64,000 nucleotides of DNA, taken from positions 146,917,850 through 146,981,849 of the forward strand of contig CM043949.1 in assembly GCA_014529385.2 (NCBI GenBank), given 5' to 3'. The notes beneath the pieces were generated by a model that was given only the letters and a program-made list of their open reading frames with translations, was not told where the DNA came from and did not search any database. Origin of the DNA: Adiantum capillus-veneris (Eukaryota; Streptophyta; Polypodiopsida; Polypodiales; Pteridaceae). Shown here piece after piece: positions 1-10,620 of the stretch; the stretch's first letter is position 1, and each line of letters starts with the position of its first letter. The translations under genes and the position numbers were made by a program.

Positions 1-985
1 GCCTATGCACGAGGAGGATGATATGGATGTATTCCTTGTGGAGATTAAAAATCTCAATGAGCAGTTAATTGCCATTTTTGAGGTCATTTTTTATTGTTCT
101 CTTGCGTTGACAACTAAGCTTTTCCAGATTCTTATCATACTTTCTCCTTAACATTTAGACATGTGACATAGAGTAAACCCGATAATCTAATGTTCGATGT
201 TCTTGTCTGTGTAATGCTGCAAAAGGCCCAATCCACAAAACATAGGGCTAACCTTTATGTTGTTGAATAGGCATTTGTGGCTGCTAAGCAAAACGGACAA
301 TACCATTGTTATCACCTCCAAATTCCAATGCTTATGCAAGTAGGCACATTGTCTCTATAGCAGTTGCCTCTTCAAAGAGAAATATGTATGAGAAGAATGA
401 CGATAAAGGCAAGAAGACGATGAAATGTCATTACTTTTAAGGCAAATGATCATCTCATCAAGAAATGTTCTAAGGCTAAAGACACTCGTAAGCAAGAGAC
501 AAATGCGACCATTATAAATGGTTTTTCAAATGGAGATTTAGCAAATGTTGGGCAGGATGGAGATTGGAATTTTAGTGTGCAGTGTTAGTATGAACCATCT
601 ATTCATGATACATGCATTACAAAATTTATGGATCGTGTGTGGTACTTTGATAGTGGTGAAACTATGCATATCATGTCTCTTCATGATTTGTGTATTTCTC
701 TTGAGATTGTCCCTAGCGGAAGACTATCACGTGTGCCAGCAATGCTTCTTATCCGGTTATGGAGTTGGAGAGATTGTGCTCCCTATTATAAGTGGCAATT
801 CTTTCTTGGATGATAAGGCTAGGAAGTTTATTTTAATTGGTTACAACCTAGAAAGCAAAGAGTTTTGGTTGTATCATCTCCAAGGAAAGCATATCTTGAT
901 TAGTCAAGGTGTTGGTTTTGTGGAAGACAGGATGAGTGACCCTTTTTTAGCATGTACGAAGGAGATAGATATGAGATCTTAGAAT
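1..985 (+). pseudogene. Degenerate Ty1/copia gag-protease-integrase remnant
   Basis: In shifting forward frames the first kilobase reads like a worn copia polyprotein. The left edge (about 5-90) resembles the end of a UBN2-type Gag (LNEQLIAIFEV). Bases 430-480 give a zinc knuckle of CX2CX4HX4C spacing in which the second Cys position reads Phe. Around 635-665 is VWYFDSGETMHI, the copia aspartic-protease DSG motif. Bases 800-930 give KFILIGYNLESKEFWLY, like the integrase C-terminal region. The GAG-pre-integrase and catalytic integrase core expected between them are missing, so an internal deletion is likely. Stops and frameshifts rule out function. The element continues past the left edge. The family call rests on motif order; exact lineage is not determined. 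Confidence 0.7.
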
Positions 986-1465
986 TATCTGATACAATGT
1001 TGACTTTGGTTGACGGTGGGAGCACGAATGTACGCGCTAATGAGGTAAATGTGAGGTTTCGAATGACATTACAGATCAATCAATTTTTTATGCAGATTTA
1101 TAAGATGTACTAATGAGGATAGGGCTGAAAATGAGAAAGGTAGAGGTATGCTAAAATGGTCGGTGAAAAACTTACGGGACTGCAAATTGGTTGGATATAC
1201 ACCCTTGTTCAGTCGTACTCGTTCAGGTTCATAGAATGCCTCTTATGCATGAGATCGTCACGTTTGGACCCTTGATGCTAGGAGGTTTAATTTGACAAAT
1301 ACACTTTTCGAAGGTATCCTCTTAACTTAATCACATGTTGTTTGGGTGATACCAATGTTATTGAAGTGGGTTTGGAAGCACAAACTTAACATTTCAACTT
1401 AGGCTTGTGTCACACGAGACACCTACCCACCTTGAAGTTTTGACAGGTGACTAGCCACAGGCTTG
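986..1465. other. No gene seen; possible copia tail
   Basis: No open frame with recognisable domains. The sequence may be the decayed RT/RNase H end of the preceding copia remnant, but no motif supports that directly. Confidence 0.4.
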
Positions 1466-1842
1466 TCATGCTTAGAGGGCTCCCCCATAAACCCTCTAAA
1501 TCAAACTTTAAGAAAAGGGCCCTTTTAAATGTAAAGGGCCCTATAAAAATCTCTTTGTGTGCCCATAAACCCTTCAACAACAAGTTTCCAGCCGTTTGCA
1601 CCAAAAAATTGGGAGTACTCTTTCTCTTTTTGACTTGTTGACCTCCTATACCAAATTATAAAAGCGTTTCTCAAGTGTAGGGGGTGGTTGACGGACCCCC
1701 TACATTTTCAGTGAGACATTTTAGGTGAAGGGCCCTTCACTTTTGTGGAGGCCTATGAAGCACAGATTAGTTTTTTCAAGGGTCCCCTAATAGCACCTTT
1801 AGAGGGACTATGAGGGAGCCCTCTAAATTGTTTAATTTCCAC
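1466..1842. repeat. Imperfect inverted repeat, fold-back or MITE-like element
   Basis: The left arm (about 1468-1575) begins TTAGAGGGCTCCCCCATA. The reverse complement of 1753-1842 begins with nearly the same bases, TTTAGAGGGCTCCCTCATA, followed in both arms by CCCTCTAAA and then a shared GGGCCCTT / AAAAA-rich stretch. The arms look roughly three-quarters identical by eye. No transposase frame lies between them. A non-autonomous DNA element is the simplest reading. Target-site duplications were not identified, so the borders are approximate. Confidence 0.4.
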
Positions 1843-1925
1843 TGCCTCCAACAAGTGGCCTTTGATCAAAAGTTGTAGTATACCCACGTTTGTCATTAAT
1901 AGCCTCGTCTCACCTAGCACAAGTG

Positions 1926-2129
1926 TGTTGGGGTCAGCCCAACTTGGGCGTGGCCAAGAGGGTGAGAACATGTTGTAAATGCCATTATAAGGCCAATAAA
2001 CCTAAATGAGAAATCTCTCTTATTTTTGCTCCACTAGAGTGTTATCCTATCCACCTTCTCTCTCGTCTACTCTCCTCTGCGCGCCATGTCCATTTGCGAG
2101 GCCATTGGCTTCTGCTGGCGCACCCTACA
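1926..2129 (+). repeat. TRIM 5-prime LTR
   Basis: Left long terminal repeat of the TRIM, 204 bp, TG...CA ends, directly followed by the tRNA-Met primer-binding site at 2132-2145. Confidence 0.75.
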
Positions 2130-2997
2130 GGTGGTATCAGAGCACCAGGAAGAGAAACAATTCAAAAGTCTTGGCTCTTCCACACCTCGCTTTGACAATG
2201 AGAAGGATGGAGAGGAGGGCAGTGTGAGCAATTGATGGGAAGTGGCGACGTTCAGGTAGTTTTGAGAGAACGATTGAGGAAGGATTCTAACAGTGAATGC
2301 GATCAAGGGTGTGTCGAGCAGGCGGAGATGAGGAGATTGGGTCGAAGCAGGACTACGCCAAAGATGGCGAATTGGAGGCAAGGGACTCAGGCCCGGAGCC
2401 TGTTGTGACAGAGAGGCCGGAAGCACGTTGTTGGGCTAAGGGCGGTTGAGGAACAGGTCAGCGCTAGAGCGAATGGTGCAACTGGGAATAAGTGCGGACC
2501 AGCAGGCTCTGCCATGCTACACACACAAGTGATGTCATCCCACATGTTTTTTTTTTCTAGTCTGAAGTATTATCATGGCTTTGCTCTATTTATTTTTTTG
2601 GAGGATATTCACACGAAAATCGATTAACGATGATGTCACTAAAGTGTACAATGAAATGATGAATATTTATATGAAGAAACTCCCATATGATCGTGGCAAA
2701 ATCTTGTAAAGGTACTAGACACTACCTTGGCGACTATGATGATGCTGACGCAAGACCTTCCCTCACGTATTATGAAAAGTCCCACTTGTTTTTGTAACCC
2801 ATTCTCATGAAGTTAACGGGTAAACCTAAACTCGAGGTTTGGGCGTAAACCAAAAACCCCGCATGATGGTAGCTCAGTTATGAGAAAACCTAAAACTCAC
2901 GATTGGCGAGTATACTAAAAACTCATTGTGTCATGAGAGTGAAGACCTTTGTTCAAGGGGGCGTGTGATTATGCCAAGTTTGGCTGAAGGGGGTGAT

Positions 2998-3200
2998 TGT
3001 TGGGGTCAACCCAACTTGGGCGTGGCCAAGAGGGTGTGAACATGTTGTAAATGCCATTATAAGGCCAATAAACCTAAATGAGAAATCTCTCTTATTTTTG
3101 CTCCACTTGAGTGTTATCCTATCCACCTTCTCTCTCGTCTAATCTCCTCTGCGTGCCATGTCCATTCGCAAGGCCATTGGCTTCTGCTGGCGCACCTACA
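2998..3200 (+). repeat. TRIM 3-prime LTR
   Basis: Right long terminal repeat, 203 bp, near-identical to 1926-2129, preceded by a polypurine tract ending at about 2996. Confidence 0.75.
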
Positions 3201-3658
3201 AACGGGAGGCTTGAAAGCATTGTTATCTCATGCGCTAGAAGCTTCTCTGCACAGTCACACAGATTGCAGTTGTTGCGCCATGATGACGAGTACATATGTG
3301 CTTGGTAGCATATGATTTGCTTGCAGCAACTTGTGCCAACGATTTGAATCGTTTTCCCATTTTGGGCTAGTGTAATGCCAATGCTCTATAAAATTGGCTT
3401 TGGGGCATAGTTTTGCAAGGGTTGGAGCGGCTAACTGCAGCCCCTAGAGGCACTGTAAGCCTTATGCAAGACCGCTTCACCTAGCACTTGCGGAGCTATG
3501 AACACCCCTAAGTGGGACTGGGCTCTAAGTGACGAAGAACGTGTCCTAGTTCTAGAACCTTGCAAAGATAGCGGAGGAGGCAAAGGCCAAGGCCCAAGAG
3601 CCAAATTCAGAGTGGCCACTGGCCGCCTTGTGCGAAAAAACTGTGTCGTTTGCCTGCC

Positions 3659-3667
3659 TCTATAAAT
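3659..3667 (+). promoter_or_regulatory. Putative TATA box of the DnaJ gene
   Basis: TCTATAAAT lies 67 bp upstream of the ATG at 3734, so transcription would start near 3690 with a short leader. A second candidate, CTCTATAAAATT near 3384, is much farther away. Assigned by position only. Confidence 0.45.
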
Positions 3668-3733
3668 CTCGTAACAAAGCATTTCTCCTCATTCCAAAAC
3701 GCGTAGTCATACAGCCTATTCTCGCCTTTCACA

Positions 3734-4421
3734 ATGCTCCTCCACGCGCAGCAGACCGGCCCAAGCCATACTGCTGCTGATGAGCTGAGGAGGGCCACGG
3801 GCCTCTGCTGCTCGACGTCAAGCCGACCCCTCCTCTTGTTACCGCATCAAGAAGTCCATCGTCAGCAGTACAGAGGCAGAGCAGGGTTCATGCGAAGCCG
3901 ATTCATGGCAGCGCATGCGAGCAGCACCGCTCTTGCTGCATCGACTCTATATGACATCTTGGAGCTTCCCCCTCATGTGGGTCTTTGTGAAATCAAGAGG
4001 GCTTACAGGCATCTGGCAAGAACATGCCATCCTGATGTGAACCGCGCCCACGACTCCACCACAAGGTTCATTGAAATCAGAGAGGCCTATGAGACTCTCT
4101 CTGACCCTGAAAGAAGAGCTGAGTACGACCATGCTGTAGCCATTGGCCGGGGCTCTGCTTCATCCGGCAGGGTGTCATGCCACCAGGTAAATAGAGATCA
4201 TGTTGCACTCACATAGCTTTTATGTACTATTGTAGCACAAAACAAACACACACAATGTAGCTGATGATCGTTGACGGGTCTTTTTCTTCCAGGATTGCTC
4301 GGCTAGTTTCTGGAGACGACAATGGGAGCGCCAGCTGGTTGAGTTCAATCGGCAGAGCAGCGTGCGAGCCCAGAGAACAGATTCTTGGGCTGCACGAATG
4401 CGAATGCAGTGGGCTTCATGA
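3734..4421 (+). CDS. Small plastid-type DnaJ (J-domain) co-chaperone, two exons
   Basis: Exon 1 is 3734-4186 and exon 2 is 4293-4421, split by a 106-bp intron (CAG|GTAAAT ... TTCCAG|GAT, phase 0). Together they code 193 residues. Residues 72-134 form a J domain: TLYDILELPP at helix I, the HPD tripeptide at 99-101 that stimulates Hsp70 ATPase, then FIEIREAYETLSDPERRAEYD. There is no Gly/Phe or Cys-rich zinc domain, so it is a type III J protein. The first ~70 residues are rich in Ser, Thr, Ala and Arg and poor in acidic residues, like a chloroplast transit peptide. The Trp/Arg-rich exon 2 tail ending WAARMRMQWAS resembles the C-terminus of the chloroplast DnaJ 11-type family. It would serve as a stromal Hsp70 partner. 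The splice choice is supported because reading on through the intron stops after nine residues, without the family tail. Confidence 0.8.
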
Positions 4422-6125
4422 TACACATCTCTGGGGATACGAATTTACATTCTTTGAAGACCATCATGGCCTTCTCTACCTAGTGAACAAGCCTTGTAAT
4501 ACTGATTACATAGTTAGATGGCTCCTAATATTGTTAAAATTCAATTTTAGTGTAGTGGATTGTACATCTAGCGTTTAGAACCTTTGTTTTTTAGTTCTAT
4601 CTTTTCTTTGTATTTCTTGATACAAAGCAATCAGCGGCCGGGATTTCACATGGTTTTTGCTTACGGGAAGGCAGTAAATCCATGAATGAGATCTCTGGTG
4701 CCAATGCTTAATTTACATTGCATTGGGAAGACTACAGTGCAAACCAAAATTTGGTGAACTAACTATGATAAGGGGGCTTTACCAAAATAGCCCCTCTTAT
4801 TTGGCGTTTTTCGCCAAGACTTACCAAAATACCCTTAAAACTTTTATCAAATTTCCCTCAACGATCTCTCAAGGCATTATGTTTTGCAACCCATCATAGG
4901 AAGAATAGCTCTCCATCATTAGAAGATCATAAGATGAGGATTTTTTATGGTATTATGGACTTTGAGTATAACATAGCTCAATCTTTGTAGACACAATAAC
5001 CACCCTGTGGGAGTTTATTATGGGAATTTTTAAAGTTTAGGGTTATTGGGAATACGGTAACTTTCTCTTATGATAATTATTGCAAACTGGTTGTCGGGAG
5101 CTTGATTTGTGGGTGGCCATGGTTGTTCAAGACCTGCATGCAAACCTGAGGCTTCAGGCATTTCCTACTGCCCAAACAAAATGGAATGACATTGTAACTT
5201 TTTGGATAAGCTTCCATCTTAGTTCACCTTAGCTGATAAACTCACACTTATGCAAGAGACAGACAATAAGCACGTTATACTCAAAGCAAACCCCATCTCT
5301 AGCCTCATCATTGAATGGCATACTTATTGTAGGAAGGATGTATGATTGGAGTGAGGCATAATGAGGAGAGAAACTGAGGCCGCCATGCTTCCTTGTATAC
5401 ACGACACATTTGATATCTTACTTGAAAGTTTACTACAAGTTAGCACTAGGTTGGCATCTCAACACAACATGTAAGAGCTTTACAATATGCTAGTTTCATG
5501 TTTATTTTCTATATGCTTGGAATAGGTCACTTTTGACAACTATTCTAGGTTGATTAGTAGAGTTAGTTAAAATGTGATACTTTAGAAAAGAGATCAGGCA
5601 AGGACAAGACTGAACTAAAATGGAAATGCGAGACTGATATTGGAACTAGAACTGATGCAAAGACATCTTTGTACTTCGGAAATGAAGCCTTCGCTTTTTC
5701 CTTAAGCTTTGGCTTCATATGTTTGTTGATCTGTACCAAGATTTCACTCTTCGATCTCCTGATCATCTGGAAGCAACCAATTTTGACCACCTCCTTTTTG
5801 TTTGGTCAATGATTGCTTCTTTCTCAGTGCAAATACCAACTCCATACTCATTGAATGGATCATCCAGCTCTGCAAGTCTAGGTTACATGTCTATACTTTC
5901 TACATCTTGGTTTGGATTCTCCGTGTTAGTCTAGCTGCCGCACCCTACTCCTTGCTCCTGATCTGAACTAAAACATGTTTTGGCCATAATTTTCTTACAC
6001 GGACTCGGATTTGTGCAACCCAAGAATGGTTTTGGAGGTTTTGGCATCTTTTGGATGCAAAAGTGATGTCTTTTTTACTTAATTCTAATCGCATTTTCTA
6101 TTGCAACATGCACAACATTAGCATC

Positions 6126-6129
<4 letters not shown>

Positions 6130-6162
<33 letters not shown>
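6130..6162. repeat. (CA)n microsatellite
   Basis: About 16 uninterrupted CA units. Confidence 0.95.
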
Positions 6163-6163
<1 letters not shown>

Positions 6164-6204
6164 TTTTTATAGAAACATAAACGACATCAATATCCTTCGT
6201 GCGC

Positions 6205-6290
6205 GCACACACATTGGCGTTGTGTTTTTCGAAACACACATATCGACGTTGTGTTTTTTGAAAACACACACACACACACTTCTTCGGCAT
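6205..6290. repeat. Repeated small hairpins built from CA tracts
   Basis: Two near-copies of GTTGTGTTTTTCGAAACACACA, each able to fold as GTGTTT/AAACAC, separated by TATCGAC and ending in a second (CA)n tract. Directly visible; function unknown. Confidence 0.6.
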
Positions 6291-7018
6291 CGGAGCAGCG
6301 GCATCATCTCTTTGGATTGTAACATCGGCGAAAAATCGTCGGGCTTAGTCCCTTCAGCATAGAGTGCGAGAGAGAGCGCATCGGCTTTCTCGGCATTCTG
6401 CATTGGTTTTCGATACCAACGAGGTGTTGCCATCCGGCGGCAAAAAATGGCATCAACATCCATCTGTTTGCTTGGCTGTGACATCGCCATCGGATTTGAC
6501 ATTGATACAACATTTTTTACGGCATCATCAGAGAGAGTAATTTTGAGTTATTGCTTGGCTTCTTAATGCTCTGTTTTGTACACATTTTTTTATGTATGTC
6601 TACTGTGGTTTTGTTATGTGAGATGATTTTGGCTTGTTTTGACGGTCCCAATCATTTTTGAGACTCGGACCGGAAGAGCCTTTTTTGAGACTGTGGCTAG
6701 TCGTGCCTGCATAGTCTTTTGTGCGGGTTGTTGTGCGAGGTTTTTGGAAGTGGAGCACTGGATGCCGGGTTACCTAGTTTTAGGTGGATTAGGTTGCCAG
6801 AGATCGGCCTCACATTAGGATATGTATAGATAGGTATAGGTGCTTTAATGTCAAGTTGGCAGTCTTTCGACAGTTTCTTTCAGCAAAATATGCCTATTTT
6901 TGCATTTTCAGCACCCTTTGTTGATTTATACATTTATTTTGCTCAGTTTTTCTTGATAGTTTTGATCTCTATACAGAAGTGAGTCTATCAAGATTTTCTC
7001 GAGAGTCCTCTAGTTTAC

Positions 7019-8856
7019 TTGTCACACGCTTTTGCATTGACAAGGAGTATCAGACGCTTTGATAGATACAGGCGAAGGAGAAAGCTTTGCCAAAAAAACC
7101 TTATTCCCATCAACAATGATCAAACTATACCCAGAAGCCAGACAGGTGATATATGGCTATGGCTCCAAAGCCATTATCAGGGAATTTGTGTATACATGGA
7201 TAGAGTGAGGTACAGCCAAGCTACCTATTAGACTATCCTTACACAACTCAAACATGTGCTCTGATTTAGTAGTCGGTTTCGACCTTGTCTCAAAACTAGC
7301 CCCTAGCACCTTCACAGAAACCAGCTTTAACTTCTCCTATTTGGAAAAAAGATATATCACTCCCATAAAACAAAAATCCACTTATACAATTGATATTTGT
7401 TTAGTATCCATCAACTATTGATATAGAAAATTCAAAGAATGGTTCCAGAAGGAGAAAGAAAAATACAAAAACCAAATAGAAGAAATTAAAGACAAAATCC
7501 TGCAGAGAACCTCCGATATCCTTTAGCCTTCTGGGATGAAGAAAAGTATATGATCACTATTCCAACTATCCCTGAAGTCAATCCAACCAAAGCATCTCAT
7601 CCCGAGATGCCAATAACAGACACTAAGCTTTGTCAAAAAGAAATAGGAGAGCTACAACAGAAAGGCATCATTGAACCCTCCAATTCAAACTGGGCTTCCA
7701 GAGCCTTCTACGTCAACAATCACAGCGAACAAAAAAGGGGAAAGAAAAACTTAGTAATTGATTACAAACCTCTTAACAAATTTTTAGTTCCAAAGAAATT
7801 TCCTATCCCTCTTCAAGAAAATTTAATCAGAAGAATAAATGGTGCTAAAATCTTCTTCAAATTCGATCTTAAAAGCGGATTCTGGCAATTCAAAGTACAT
7901 CCTAAAGATAGGTACAAAACAGATTTTGTTGTATCCCAAGGTATGTATCACTGGATTTCCATGCCTATGGAATTAGCAAATGCCCCTTCAGAATGCCAAC
8001 TCGGGTTTGAAGTAATATTTGGCTCTAGAGAAAGTTTTTGCTTGGTATATTTGGATGATATCTTGATATACTCCAATAGCATGGAACAACATGTGCAACA
8101 TCTGATCGAATTCCACAAGTTGCTCATCAAAACAGGTCTAGTCTTATCTTATACCAAATGCAGCTTTGCTCAAGAGAAGTAGACTTCTTAGGCATCACTA
8201 TTTGCAATGGATGTATCAAGCTACAGGAGCATGTATTAGCAAAAATTGTGAAAACTCCAAATCAATTGAAAAATGTCACAGAGCTCCAACAATTCTTGGG
8301 ATGCCTAAATTGGATCAATTGGAACATCCCTTACCTAGCTACCCTCACAAAGAAAATCGAGACGCTTCTGCAGAAAAACAGTTCCGAGAAGTGGGATGCT
8401 TCCCATAGTAAAACCATTGATTTAATTAAAATGATCTGCAATCAGCTCCCCCCATTAAATCTACCAGGCAAGGGACAACTTATCGTCTACACTGACGCTT
8501 TGCTCAAAGCTTGGGATGCAGTTTTCTGCGAAGAGAACGAAAACAAAGAAATAAGTTTGCAGATTTGCTAGCGGCTCCTTCCAAAAAAAGCAAAGAAAAA
8601 TTATCCTTCTGCTCATAGGGAAATTCTTGCTGTAAAATTAAGCATAAAGAAATTTCGGCTATTTCTTTTGGGACGAGTCTTCATTCTCCAAATGGATCTA
8701 AAAGAATTTCATGGATTCCTCACTTTGAAAAATGTCAGCGAAGACAAACGGCTAATCCGCTGGGCCTCTTGGTTTGCTCAGTGGGACTACAAGTATGAAC
8801 ACGTCAAGGGTTCCAAAAATTTCCTTGCTGACATCTTAAGTCAACTCATTCCATAG
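7019..8856 (+). pseudogene. Endogenous pararetrovirus fragment A: protease-RT-RNase H
   Basis: A decayed caulimovirid pol gene. Around 7060 a hydrophobic-DTG motif (LIDTGEG) marks an aspartic protease, ending near VVGFDLVSKL at 7270. The reverse transcriptase occupies 7550-8182: the RGK-LVIDYKPLN stretch typical of Caulimoviridae, FDLKSGFWQFKVHP, and the YLDD active site near 8050. A frameshift at about 8175 moves the thumb into another frame (8158-8571). A stop plus a further shift near 8570 precede the RNase H end (8600-8856, EHVKGSKNFLADIL). A stop also interrupts the protease linker at about 7205. No movement or coat protein is attached to this copy. The RT differs from Ty3 elements in its YKPLN and AFYVNNH stretches. 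The gene is not functional. Confidence 0.85.
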
Positions 8857-9307
8857 GTGGGGTGGAGTGACATCATCACTTAGGTCATGAAAGATGCCAC
8901 GGCTCTGCCAGCACATAGTGACTGGAAAAAAGAGTGAGCATCTAATCTTTAGTGGCGTGCCCCTGAAGATTCTACCTAAAAGCTAAAGCCACTTTATTCC
9001 CTCTCCACTTGTCAAGTGACTTTACTAAAGTGATTCCCTCTCCACTAATAACTTAGTGTGCACGACAAGTTACCTACCTTGGAAAGGCACTTCTCTTCTC
9101 TATATAAGGAGAGCGCCCCTTCATTGTGAGATATCTCGAGTGAGCCCAAGTGATCTCAAGTGTGAGCTCTAGTGATCAAGTTGAGCCTCTCAAGTATAAC
9201 CTAGCCTTGTATATCAATCCTCTGCACACATAGTGTATTTCCCTTGTAATCTTTTCGCTTCACAATACACAGCTTTCGCCTGCAATCGTTTAGTGTCTCT
9301 ATCTTGA
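8857..9307 (+). promoter_or_regulatory. Pararetroviral intergenic region with pregenomic-RNA-type promoter (copy A)
   Basis: Sequence directly after the RNase H stop, repeated after every other RNase H end in the cluster. It carries TCTCTATATAAGGAGAG with the TATA core at 9101-9109, like the strong pregenomic promoters of caulimovirids. A transcribed leader with many short inverted repeats follows, running to the palindrome centre at about 9308. Promoter activity is inferred from the position and the TATA context only. Confidence 0.6.
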
Positions 9308-9800
9308 CCAAGATACGGACACTAAACGATTGCAGACGCATGTCAAGATACGTACACTAAACGATTGCAAGCGAAAGCTGTGTATTGTGAAGCGAAAAGA
9401 TTACAAGGGAAATACACTATGTGTGCAGGGGATCGATATAAGGATTGTATACAAGTCTAAGTAAGACCTGAGAGGCTCAACTCGAGATCACTAGAGCTCA
9501 AACTTGAGATCACTTGGGCTCACTCGAGATGATCTACAATGAAGGGACGCTCTCGTTATATAGAGAGAAGAGGTGCCTTTTCAAGGTAGGTAACTTGTCA
9601 TGCACAATACGTTATTAGTGGATAGGGAATCACTTTTGTAAAGTGACTTGACAAGTGGAGAGGGAATAAAGTGGCTTTAGCTTTTAGGTAGAATTTTCAG
9701 CGACACGCCACCATAGATTAGATGCCCACGCTTTTTTCCAGTCATTATGTGTTGGCACAGCCGTGTCATCTTTTATAACCTAAGTGTGCTGTCATTCCAC
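8870..9800. repeat. Head-to-head palindrome joining pararetrovirus copies A and B
   Basis: The left arm (8857-9307) returns as its reverse complement at 9309-9800, including the promoter, leader and RNase H 3-prime end. The centre is ATCTTGACCAAGAT at 9301-9314, flanked by TAGTGTC / GACACTAAACGATTGCAG. A partial extra copy of the centre (TCAAGATACGTACACTAAACG) follows at about 9343-9363. Confidence 0.85.
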
Positions 9801-10270
9801 CCCGCCTATGGAATGAGTTGACTTAGGATGTCAGCAAGGACATTTTTGGAGCCTTTGATGTGTTCGTACTTGTATTCCCATTGAGAAAACCAGGAAGCTA
9901 GGAACATTCATTTGTCGTTGTTGACATGTATGTGCATCCTTTATCCATATAGGGATTTGCTTGTGTTGGGGTTGTAGCTTCAGTTTGGATGGCCACTCTT
10001 GTTAGGTTAAACTCATTGAGATATACATTTAGCCATTCATGGAAAGGACTGGTATACTGAATTTGATGCAGGATAGTTGTATAATGAACCTACTCTTTCC
10101 ATCTGAATTTGAAACATTCGTTGTCGAATGTGATAGGATGCAATCTATCCAAAATATCATTGCCAATGATCAACTTGGCTGAAAACGGAGATAGACAAAG
10201 ATAGGTATTGTGCCTTTTTTAAGCAGTAATCATAATTTGACCCGATTTTTTATCGGCTAGGTTCTCACCT
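9309..10270 (-). pseudogene. Endogenous pararetrovirus fragment B, 3-prime half: protease fused to RNase H end
   Basis: Read on the minus strand, 10270-10080 matches the protease region of copy C, and about 10080-9905 matches the linker after it. The sequence then jumps directly to the RNase H end (9905-9795) with no reverse transcriptase. The intergenic promoter region (TATA core TATATAACG on the minus strand near 9556-9564) follows down to the palindrome centre. The RT is absent either through deletion or because this was a different genome component. Stops and shifts make it non-coding. Confidence 0.7.
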
Positions 10271-10620
10271 TTAGTTTTAAAATTTAAAGATAAATCTCAA
10301 ATGTGTTAGTGAGATTACACTAAACCTAGGTGTTTTAAAAGCATTGCTTGAGCGCCCATGGCCTTTGTGCAGCCTAAGGACATGAATTTACTTGGTTGGA
10401 CTAAGACCTTTTTTTCAAACAAGCCCGTAGCCTTGTCCTCATAGCCCAATTTTGTGATGTCGGATTAAAGGCATCATCATAAGGTCAATTGGCATTGATC
10501 TCCCTCATGGAAATTGCATTTCATCCTTGATGCTTTTCAAAGCCCACACAATTCACTAACAATGATGCTTTGTAATGTTGTTCGTACTAGTTTTGTGTTC
10601 ATGGAGTAGTGCCAAAAAAG
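10271..10620. other. Unassigned insertion-like stretch within fragment B
   Basis: About 350 bp with no counterpart seen in copies A, C or D and no coding motif. It separates the protease-like part from the coat-protein part and may be an unrelated insertion. Confidence 0.35.

Larger units (their letters stand above)
1926..3200 (+). mobile_element. TRIM-like miniature LTR retrotransposon
   Basis: Two direct repeats of about 204 bp (1926-2129 and 2998-3200) start TGTTGGGGTCA and end CTACA, so each has TG...CA borders. They differ at only a few positions. The left repeat is followed at 2132 by TGGTATCAGAGCACC, a primer-binding site for initiator tRNA-Met. The right repeat is preceded by the purine-rich GAAGGGGGTGA, a polypurine tract. 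The 868-bp interior has no gag or pol frame. Short LTRs, PBS, PPT and no coding capacity fit a terminal-repeat retrotransposon in miniature, probably copia-derived. Flanking pentamers AAGTG and AACGG do not match, so a clean target-site duplication is not seen. The 3-prime LTR ends about 530 bp upstream of the DnaJ start codon. Confidence 0.75.
4422..7018. other. Intergenic, no gene recognised
   Basis: AT-rich sequence holding the 3-prime flank of the DnaJ gene, scattered short frames without motifs, the CA microsatellite and hairpin units near 6130-6290, and the left flank of the pararetrovirus cluster. Nothing codes a recognisable protein. Confidence 0.5.

Noticed and set aside
2067-2426. 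Minus-strand 119-codon open stretch
   Set aside because: Overlaps the TRIM LTR and leader; no recognisable protein.
4264-4578. 104-codon open stretch over DnaJ exon 2
   Set aside because: Wrong frame; the spliced frame gives the family tail and stops at 4421.
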